Assembly: GCA_025057245.1 (NCBI GenBank)
Contig: JANWYC010000036.1
Location: forward strand, 1-8,355
From: Aquificaceae bacterium
GTDB lineage: Bacteria > Aquificota > Aquificia > Aquificales > Aquificaceae
DNA: 8,355 bases
Direction of reading: 5' to 3'
Shown: one piece after another, positions 1 through 5,110 of the stretch
Layout of the letters: the number at the start of each line of letters is the position of its first letter
Numbering within the stretch: position 1 is the first letter of the stretch
Made by a program: the position numbers and the translations under genes
Notes under the pieces: generated by a model
Seen by the model: the letters and a program-made list of their open reading frames with translations, nothing else
Told to the model about the DNA's origin: nothing
Databases searched by the model: none

Positions 1-680
1 CTTCCTGTATCTATTCCTCACCTCTTGCCTCATCCTCTCACTTATCGGAGTTACACACTTGATTTGTCTCTGCTCAAAGTGCTTTATCAATCTCACACTA
101 TCTATCCATCCGCTACAAAATGTTGAGCCTTGAACTCAGCCCTATCAAGCATAGACCACAAAAGCTTTAATTCATCAGCATACGCCTCACCAACTGCTAC
201 CCCTAAAACTATCTTCTTTTTACCTCTAACACCTATCAAAGCTTCTGTCTTTACATGTGCCTTTACTTGTCTTATTTGTTTACCTCTGAGATAGCTAAGT
301 TTCACTGTATCGTCATATCCAAAACCTGTAGCATCTGCAACTACTGCATGGTATTCCTTTATGTCAAGAACTTTCTCGCAGATTTCTGCGGTTTTTGATA
401 AGACGAAGGAGAGAAGCTCAGGGTTTAGTTTTTTGAACCTGTAGAAGATTGTGGAGAAGTCGGGGGAGTGTCCGAGTCTGTCTTTGAGGATAAGTTCGAG
501 TGTTCTGTATGATACGTTTTTGTGTATTTTGAGTATGGCTGCGAGTATGATGATTTCTGTGGGGTAAACTGGTGGTCTGCCTGGTCTTTTTGGTGGTGGG
601 TTTTGGCTGTAGAACTGCTCAATTAACTTTTTGATGAGTTTTGAGAGGAGCTCTATGTGTTTATTGCTAATGTAGTTCAT
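1..680 (-). pseudogene. IS5-like DDE transposase, 3'-truncated by window edge and frame-disrupted
   Basis: Encodes the N-terminal part of a cut-and-paste DDE transposase (IS4/IS5 superfamily, DDE_Tnp_1 type). Numbering from the Met at 680, residues 1-~110 form the helical DNA-binding region, with a Pro-rich KRPGRPPVYP stretch near 32-40. The first catalytic Asp lies in VVADATG (D116) and the second in FVADG (D191). The frame then hits TAG at 102-104. Moving back one base at 105 restores an open frame to base 1 that reads IDSVRLIKHFEQRQ, the kind of sequence that follows the second Asp in this family. This is best explained by a small deletion (1 nt, or 4 nt), a sequencing error, or -1 frameshifting. 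The third catalytic residue (Glu) would be outside the window. An ATG at 701 is in frame, but the one at 680 has AAGGAGG seven bases upstream and is the better start. It diverges from the gene at 815. Confidence 0.75.
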
Positions 681-687
681 ATTGTTT

Positions 688-692
688 CCTCC
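688..692 (-). promoter_or_regulatory. Shine-Dalgarno of the transposase
   Basis: GGAGG (within AAGGAGG on the minus strand) sits 7 nt before the ATG at 680. It falls inside the coding sequence if the ATG at 701 is used, so it decides in favour of the start at 680. Confidence 0.7.
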
Positions 693-777
693 TTGAGACA
701 TAACTTTTTGCGGTATGTATGTTATAAACCCTGTAGTTCCTACTCTGGAAGAATTTAAAACATTCTCATCAATAATA

Positions 778-807
778 TTTACAACCAGTTACGTTCTACA
801 CTATAAT
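778..807 (+). promoter_or_regulatory. Sigma70-type promoter for the 815-1992 operon, probably leaderless
   Basis: TTTACA (778-783, 5/6 to consensus) and TATAAT (802-807, 6/6) are separated by 18 nt. The expected transcription start is about 814, one base before the GTG at 815, and no Shine-Dalgarno is visible, so the mRNA would be leaderless. A 7-bp inverted repeat (CAACCAG 782-788 / CTGGTTG 820-826) brackets the -10 box. The promoter lies between the transposase gene and the operon, so it may be native or may belong to the IS end. Confidence 0.55.
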
Positions 808-814
808 CTTTTCT

Positions 815-1255
815 GTGTTCTGGTTGGTTTTACTGATAGCTTTTTCCTTTGCTCTTGACTGTAATACTTTGAGGGTAAGATACAGAGAGTTGAAGGAAAA
901 ACCAGTTTACGAAGACCTTATTAAAGAGGCGGAGGTTCTCACCAATCTTGCATGCGAGAAGGGAGACCAAAAGGCAATGAAATCTGCGGACAAGGTTTTG
1001 CAAGCAATTGAAAGCATAAAGTCTACAGACAACTTTGGGAAGGATAAGGTGGTAGCCAGTAAAAGACTAAGGAGGGCATCCATACTACTTAACCAGACAA
1101 GAAAACACTCAAAAACCTACCCACAACTCTTTGCTTACCAGTTCCTTTTCTATCAGGTTGCCAGAGAAAATTACAGAGCGGGAGACTACGAGTATGCCTT
1201 AAAGTATTCTATAGCATCCTATAACTTAGGAAGGGCTATACTTGAATTGAGATGA
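815..1255 (+). CDS. Small predicted exported helical protein of unknown function
   Basis: I do not recognise this 146-residue protein. The N-terminus (MFWLVLLIAFSFA) is a compact hydrophobic signal-like segment with a likely cleavage after Ala13, giving a mature protein beginning LDCNT. It has no Lys/Arg n-region before the hydrophobic core, which is unusual. The mature part is charged and predicted all-helical. The C-terminal ~40 residues (YQVARENYRAGDYEYALKYSI...) resemble a single TPR-like helix pair. Cysteines are at 16 and 47. The start is GTG with no Shine-Dalgarno. In-frame upstream codons reach a TAA at 773-775 without any ATG, GTG or TTG, so this GTG is the only usual start. The gene overlaps the methyltransferase start by 4 nt (ATGA), so the two are probably translated together. 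The IS lies immediately upstream, and the original 5' end may have been lost to it. Confidence 0.7.
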   Translation: MFWLVLLIAFSFALDCNTLRVRYRELKEKPVYEDLIKEAEVLTNLACEKGDQKAMKSADKVLQAIESIKSTDNFGKDKVVASKRLRRASILLNQTRKHSKTYPQLFAYQFLFYQVARENYRAGDYEYALKYSIASYNLGRAILELR

Positions 1256-1992
1256 TTTTTCAAGAAGGTGATTATGCGCTAATCGTGCTTGATGGTAGAA
1301 AGTATTTGAAGCGTCTAGTTCAAGGGTTCAGTCTGAGCGTCAAAGACAAAGTTATAAAGTTAGAGGACATATTAGGTAGAAAGCCTGGGGAGATGATAAA
1401 CCAGTTCTATGTTCTTAAGCCTACTCTTGAGGACATTATACTTTTGGGATTTGAGAGAAAAACGCAGATAGTTTATCCCAAAGACAGTTTTTACATAGCT
1501 TTTAAATTAGGTCTTTCGGAGGATAAGAAACTTCTTGAGTTTGGAGTAGGTAGCGGTGCTTCTACTGCTGTTTTTTCAAGGCTATGCGGTGAGGTTTTCG
1601 CCTACGAAGTAAGGGAAGATTTTTACAAACTGGCAAAGAAGAACTGGGAAAGGTTTAATCTGTGTAGCAATGTGAACTTGCAAAACATAGACTTTCTTCA
1701 GGCGGACGTGGAAGAAAACTACTTTGATGCGGTCTTTGTGGACGTAAAAGACCCTCTACCCTTTCTGGAAAAGGTTTGGAAAGTCATAAAGCCTGGCGCA
1801 GTCTTTACTAGCTTGCTCCCCACTACCAATCAGGTCAGTTCCTTGCTTAGAGCGTTGGAAGGGCCCTTCTGCCATGTGGAGGTTATGGAAATACTACACA
1901 GACATTACAAAGTAAACCCTGACAGACTTAGACCAGAAGATAACATGGTAGCTCACACTGGTTATTTGGTCTTTGCCAGAAAGAGGATATAA
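1252..1992 (+). CDS. trmI: tRNA (adenine-N1)-methyltransferase, TrmI type (m1A58)
   Basis: Predicted SAM-dependent methyltransferase forming 1-methyladenosine at position 58 of the tRNA T-loop, a modification important for tRNA stability in thermophiles. The 246 residues match the family length. A small N-terminal beta domain (~1-70) is followed by the TrmI signature YPKD (75-78). SAM-binding motif I is LEFGVGSGA (95-103), the acidic strand is FAYEVRED (116-123), and motif IV is VDVKDP (163-168) in place of the more usual LDxPDPW. The C-terminal block RLRPEDNMVAHTGYLVFARK (225-244) is highly characteristic. The ATG overlaps the stop of the upstream gene (ATGA, 1252-1255) with no strong ribosome site of its own, implying coupling. 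The 3' end overlaps the convergent rsmG end by 31 bp, so both C-termini share the same DNA. Confidence 0.88.
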   Translation: MIFQEGDYALIVLDGRKYLKRLVQGFSLSVKDKVIKLEDILGRKPGEMINQFYVLKPTLEDIILLGFERKTQIVYPKDSFYIAFKLGLSEDKKLLEFGVGSGASTAVFSRLCGEVFAYEVREDFYKLAKKNWERFNLCSNVNLQNIDFLQADVEENYFDAVFVDVKDPLPFLEKVWKVIKPGAVFTSLLPTTNQVSSLLRALEGPFCHVEVMEILHRHYKVNPDRLRPEDNMVAHTGYLVFARKRI

Positions 1993-2561
1993 CTCTTAAC
2001 GTCTGGTAATTCTATCCTGCAGTGGTCGTAACCTTCTAAGGGTTGACTACCCCTCATCACAAGCACCCACCCATTAGAAAAGCTTTGTAAAAGAGGAAGC
2101 ACTTCAGAGGTTTCACCCAAAGCTCGCGCCACTACTACATCAAACTTCTGATGCACCCTCTGAGCCTGTTGACATATTACTTTGTAAGAAAGTCTAAGCT
2201 TTACCTTTATATACTCAAGAAAGGCACATTTTTTGGCAACCGCTTCTACCAAGGTAAGTTGAATACGGTCTCCGTAGTATATCTTTAAAGGCACGCCCGG
2301 AAAGCCTGCACCGCTACCCACATCACAAAAAGAAAGCCCATCTACGTTCACACCCTTACTTTCGAGACATAGGCTAACGGTTAGCGAATCCAGAAAATGT
2401 CTGACGATAATCTCTCTGTCTTCTTCTATGGCGGTAAGGTTGTGAACCTTGTTCCACCTTTTCAGTTCCTGCATATAGAGAGAGAAACTGTCTATCTGTT
2501 CCTCCGACAGAAGAAAGTTGTTCCTTTGTAGGATGTCCGCAATTAGCCTTTTAGCAGAGAT
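1962..2561 (-). CDS. rsmG: 16S rRNA (guanine-527-N7)-methyltransferase RsmG, probable AUC start
   Basis: RsmG (GidB) methylates N7 of G527 in 16S rRNA using SAM. The ELKRWNKVHNLTAI block (32-45 from the AUC), the following EIIVRHFLDSL, motif I CDVGSGAGFPGVPLKI (79-94) and VVVARALGE are diagnostic. The first ATG in frame (2474) would give 170 residues and remove the conserved LSEEQIDSF...Y helix that precedes it. The frame stays open upstream, and that helix is encoded there (NNFLLSEEQIDSFSLY). In this extension there is no ATG, GTG or TTG. However, GGAGG (2569-2573) lies exactly 7 nt before an ATC at 2559-2561, which gives 199 residues, the usual family size (~200). CTG (2493-2495 area) and ATT are weaker alternatives. 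The start overlaps the end of sco1 by 19 nt, and the 3' end overlaps trmI by 31 bp. Confidence 0.85.
   Translation of the reverse strand: MSAKRLIADILQRNNFLLSEEQIDSFSLYMQELKRWNKVHNLTAIEEDREIIVRHFLDSLTVSLCLESKGVNVDGLSFCDVGSGAGFPGVPLKIYYGDRIQLTLVEAVAKKCAFLEYIKVKLRLSYKVICQQAQRVHQKFDVVVARALGETSEVLPLLQSFSNGWVLVMRGSQPLEGYDHCRIELPDVKSYILFLAKTK
1976..2006. other. Imperfect inverted repeat at the trmI/rsmG convergent junction
   Basis: CCAGA (1976-1980) and AAGAG (1981-1985) can pair with CTCTT (1993-1997) and TCTGG (2002-2006). This gives a 10-bp stem with a four-base bulge on one side and a seven-base loop that contains the trmI stop. No U-rich run follows on either strand, so it is not a standard intrinsic terminator. 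It could be a weak bidirectional stop or an mRNA 3'-end stabiliser, or a chance palindrome. Confidence 0.3.
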
Positions 2562-3127
2562 TTTACGTCCTCCGCCATTTTATCAGGTTCTTGCTTCGAT
2601 GGTGTGTAGAGGATTTTTATCTTGTTGTCCGGCGTTATCAAGTATATGGTAGCGGTATGGTCTACCAGATAACCGCTTGAGGATTGACCTTCTACCTTTC
2701 TGTAGTAAGCCTTGTATTCCTGCGCGGTCTTTCTTATTTCCTCCTCCGTGCCTCTAAGACCAATAAAAGTGGGATGGAAGTAGGGCACGTAGCTCTTTAG
2801 CACTTCTGGAGTATCCCTTTTTGGGTCTACGCTTATGAAGAGCACCTGCACCTTTTGAGCCTCTTGCTGGCTTAGGTTTTTCATAACCTTTGCCATAGTC
2901 TCTAAAGCCATGGGGCACACATCAGGACAGTGTGTGTATCCGAAGAAAAGCAAGACTATCTTGCCAGAATTTGTGTAGTCTGTAAGTCTTACCCTGTTTC
3001 CGTTGTGGTCTGTTAGTTCAAAATTATAAGCGGGTTGGTCAAAAAGATGACCGTAAAACTCTTGCTTTTTCTGGCAAGAGAACAGCGCAAGGAGAAAGAG
3101 TGTTATAACATAAGTTAATTTTCTCAT
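2543..3127 (-). CDS. Sco1/SenC-family copper chaperone lipoprotein
   Basis: A membrane-anchored, periplasm-facing thioredoxin-fold protein of the Sco1/SenC family, which delivers copper or reduces cysteines for the CuA site of cytochrome c oxidase. It has 194 residues. The lipoprotein signal is MRKLTYVITLFLLALFSC, with the lipobox Cys at 18. The copper-binding CPDVC motif provides C67 and C71 in the context FFGYTHCPDVCP. The third ligand is H157 in LVDHTATIYL, and VDPKRDTP (100-107) is the usual loop. All three metal ligands are present, so copper binding is expected. The ATG overlaps the kinase stop (ATGA). No Shine-Dalgarno is seen, but a promoter lies just upstream. The adjacent two-component genes suggest, but do not prove, control by envelope redox or copper state. 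The oxidase genes are not in this window. Confidence 0.9.
   Translation of the reverse strand: MRKLTYVITLFLLALFSCQKKQEFYGHLFDQPAYNFELTDHNGNRVRLTDYTNSGKIVLLFFGYTHCPDVCPMALETMAKVMKNLSQQEAQKVQVLFISVDPKRDTPEVLKSYVPYFHPTFIGLRGTEEEIRKTAQEYKAYYRKVEGQSSSGYLVDHTATIYLITPDNKIKILYTPSKQEPDKMAEDVKSLLKG
2569..2573 (-). promoter_or_regulatory. Shine-Dalgarno pointing to an AUC start for rsmG
   Basis: GGAGG on the minus strand, inside the last codons of sco1, is followed by seven bases and then ATC (2561-2559) in the rsmG frame. Perfect strength and spacing, with no standard start codon nearby, make it the best evidence for a non-AUG start. Confidence 0.5.
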
Positions 3128-4437
3128 AATTTCAAATTATAGCACAAACTGACCTTAGTGCCAACACCTTTCTTGCTTTCTACCTTCATTTCCATACCGC
3201 TTTTTTGGCATATTAGCTTAACTATGTAAAGACCAAGACCTGAGCCTTCTCTGTCTGTGGCTTCTCTGTAGAAAAGCTCTCCCACCCTTTCTGGATGCTC
3301 CATGCCCATTCCTTCGTCTTCTACCACTATACAGCCTTCTGTGTGGTATAGCCTTATAGACTGACCCTGAGTGGTGTATTTGTATGCGTTCTCAATTAGG
3401 TTTCTCAGAGCCATCTTAAAATACTCCTTGTCTACTTCCATTTCACTGTCTTCTCTTAGGTATTCTACCGTAAACTTCCTCTCCGCCTTTATAAACTCGT
3501 ACTCTTCTTCAAGCTCCGCAAACAGCTGATTGATGCCTACCCTTTCCACTTTTAAAGGCATTTGGGACTCAAGCCTCATGATGGTGGTAAGCTGAGAAAT
3601 CAGTCTTTCCATCTTTTCAGACTGTAGCTGTATGTTTTGGTATATCTCTCTCAGCCTTTCCTCGGGATAGCTCTTCATCTGCAAGAGCTCTGCCTGACCT
3701 CTTATGTACGTCAGTGGCGTTTTTAACGCATGCGTGATGTTTCTGATAAACTCCCTCTGCCATAGAATTATGCCCTTTAGCTTATCCACCATGTTGGCGT
3801 ATGCCTCTTCCAAAAGCCCAAACTCGTCCCTGCGACCGCTTCTCTTTACGTCTATGTCCAGCTCACCTTTAGATATAGATTCTGATATCTCCCTAAGGTA
3901 AGAGAGTGGTTCAAGAAGCTTGTTTATCAGAAAGAAAGCTAAAGCGGAGGCAGGTATGGAGATGAGGAAGAGCAAAACCAAAGTAAAGGTCAATATGCGT
4001 CTTTCTACCTGTTTTATCCTGTCCAATTTACCCAGCAATAGTATTTGATAGTCTCCCACCCTTTTTAGTATGAAGGCGTAATCCTCACCTATGCCTCTTT
4101 TTAGAGTAAGCATTTTTTCAATCTCATCCCTCTCTAACATGGGTAACTCCCCTTCAAGAAAGCTCTCAACGCTTATAACTCTACCTTTTTTATCAAGCAA
4201 AATACTGGTTATCTCCCTTGAAACAACATCTTCAGCCAGCAGGTGCGCATATTGGTTGGGATTTTTATAGTAATTTTGATAGAAATCTATAAGAGGTTCT
4301 ACCTGATATTCCACATAGTTGAGCATGTGCTGGTGCAAAGTCGTTCTTACCACCAAAACGCTAAAAAGAGACAGGAGGAAGACACTGCTTATGTATAGAC
4401 TGAAGAAGAGAAGGAGAGCCTTAAGCCTTACTGACAT
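3124..4437 (-). CDS. Membrane sensor histidine kinase (HAMP-HisKA-HATPase)
   Basis: The 437-residue inner-membrane kinase is partner of the response regulator immediately upstream. Transmembrane helix 1 is ~7-30, followed by a periplasmic sensor region of ~115 residues (31-146) with no recognised ligand motif. Helix 2 is ~149-171, HAMP ~172-222 and the HisKA dimerisation helix ~226-290. The phospho-acceptor is H236 in FIRNITHALKTPL. The residue after the His is Ala rather than the usual Glu/Asp, as in PhoQ-like H-boxes (HSLKTPL). The ATPase domain has the N box NLIENAYKYT (346-355), G1 DEGMGM (374-379) and G2 GSGLGL (398-403), all intact. The gene overlaps the regulator by 17 nt and sco1 by 4 nt. 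The signal sensed cannot be read from the sequence. Its position next to sco1 and envelope genes makes an envelope or metal/redox cue plausible. Confidence 0.9.
   Translation of the reverse strand: MSVRLKALLLFFSLYISSVFLLSLFSVLVVRTTLHQHMLNYVEYQVEPLIDFYQNYYKNPNQYAHLLAEDVVSREITSILLDKKGRVISVESFLEGELPMLERDEIEKMLTLKRGIGEDYAFILKRVGDYQILLLGKLDRIKQVERRILTFTLVLLFLISIPASALAFFLINKLLEPLSYLREISESISKGELDIDVKRSGRRDEFGLLEEAYANMVDKLKGIILWQREFIRNITHALKTPLTYIRGQAELLQMKSYPEERLREIYQNIQLQSEKMERLISQLTTIMRLESQMPLKVERVGINQLFAELEEEYEFIKAERKFTVEYLREDSEMEVDKEYFKMALRNLIENAYKYTTQGQSIRLYHTEGCIVVEDEGMGMEHPERVGELFYREATDREGSGLGLYIVKLICQKSGMEMKVESKKGVGTKVSLCYNLKL
3136..3164 (-). promoter_or_regulatory. Internal sigma70-type promoter before sco1
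   Basis: On the minus strand, TTGGCA (3164-3159, 5/6) and a perfect TATAAT (3141-3136) are separated by 17 nt, inside the last codons of the kinase gene. The predicted transcription start is about 3129, two bases before the sco1 ATG (3127), which would give a leaderless sco1-rsmG transcript. This matches the absence of a Shine-Dalgarno for sco1. Confidence 0.55.
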
Positions 4438-5110
4438 CTTGAGCGGATAGCATGTATCCGTATCCTCTTAATGTTCTAATAAGCTCGTGGTCCCTGTCGC
4501 CAAGTTTGTTTCTAAGGTTCTTTATGTACACATCCACCACGTTTGAACACTCCCCGTAAGACTGACCCCATACCTTAAGGTATATCTCCTCCCTACTAAC
4601 TGCAGAACCCACCTTCTCCGCAAGAAGTTTAAGAAGGTTGAACTCCTTCGGCGTGGTGGGTATTTTCTTGCCTTTGTAGTATACCTCCAAGGACTTTAAC
4701 TTAAGCTCCAACTCTCCCAACTTTATCAGCTCTGGACCTTCTCTCTTGTATCTTCTCAAAACCGCCTTTATCCTTGCCATAAGCTCCTTAAAGGAAAAGG
4801 GTTTTGTTATGTAGTCATCCGCACCCGCAGACAGACCCTCCACCTTGTCCTCTATCTGATCTTTTGCGGTCAGAAGTATGACTGGCATGTCTGATGTCTC
4901 CCTTATCTTCTTGCACACCTTAAGCCCGTCCATCTTGGGAAGCATAAGGTCAAGTATCATAAGCTGATAGTCTCCTCCCATGGCTTTGTTAATAGCGTTG
5001 TATCCGTCCTTGACCCAGTCTACAAAAAAACCCTCTTGGTTCAGCCAGTCTTTGAGCATCTGACCCAAGGATTGGTCATCCTCAACCAACAGTACTCTGA
5101 TTCCCGACAT
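4421..5110 (-). CDS. OmpR/PhoB-family response regulator
   Basis: A DNA-binding transcriptional regulator of 229 residues. The receiver domain (~4-115) has the acidic pair E10-D11-D12, the phosphorylation site D54 in ILDLMLP, the switch T81 and K103 in ITKPF. The C-terminal winged helix (~130-225) shows the TPKEFNLLKLLAE, SREEIYLKVWG and VDVYIKNLRNKLG blocks and ends LIRTLRGYGYML. All key residues are present, so a phosphorylatable regulator is expected. The ATG follows GAGAGG (5122-5117) by 6 nt, a clear ribosome site. The start lies 29 nt inside the upstream lap-like gene and the end overlaps the kinase by 17 nt. Target genes are unknown. Confidence 0.93.
   Translation of the reverse strand: MSGIRVLLVEDDQSLGQMLKDWLNQEGFFVDWVKDGYNAINKAMGGDYQLMILDLMLPKMDGLKVCKKIRETSDMPVILLTAKDQIEDKVEGLSAGADDYITKPFSFKELMARIKAVLRRYKREGPELIKLGELELKLKSLEVYYKGKKIPTTPKEFNLLKLLAEKVGSAVSREEIYLKVWGQSYGECSNVVDVYIKNLRNKLGDRDHELIRTLRGYGYMLSAQDVSKA

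Larger units (their letters stand above)
1..701 (-). mobile_element. Partial IS5-like insertion sequence (left part outside window)
   Basis: The segment carries the 5' two thirds of a DDE transposase gene and continues off the left edge. The right end of the element should lie in 702-814, upstream of the transposase start. I could not identify terminal inverted repeats or a target duplication because the other end is missing, so the boundary given is only that of the coding part. The base composition differs from the neighbouring operons, with a strong GC-skew reversal inside the gene, as expected for acquired DNA. Confidence 0.7.

Noticed and set aside
425..622. Open frame of 65 codons inside the transposase on the same strand
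   Set aside because: Low-complexity Ser/Thr/His/Gln composition with no ribosome site. It is a shadow of the transposase frame caused by its C-rich coding strand.
1..1255. Defence island or CRISPR-Cas locus suggested by the repeat-like 29-mer
   Set aside because: There is only one repeat copy, no spacers, and no cas-like or other defence gene in the window.
1976..2010. Rho-independent terminator for trmI
   Set aside because: The palindrome is bulged and no T-run follows on either strand, so it is kept only as an inverted repeat.
2475..2561. rsmG starting at the ATG at 2474
   Set aside because: It would delete the conserved first helix encoded just upstream in the same open frame and leave a 170-residue protein shorter than the family. 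The strong Shine-Dalgarno points to 2561.
3124..4437. Naming the two-component pair PhoP/PhoQ because of the PhoQ-like H-box
   Set aside because: One shared H-box residue is not enough, and the sensor domain shows no clear acidic Mg-binding patch. The names were left blank.
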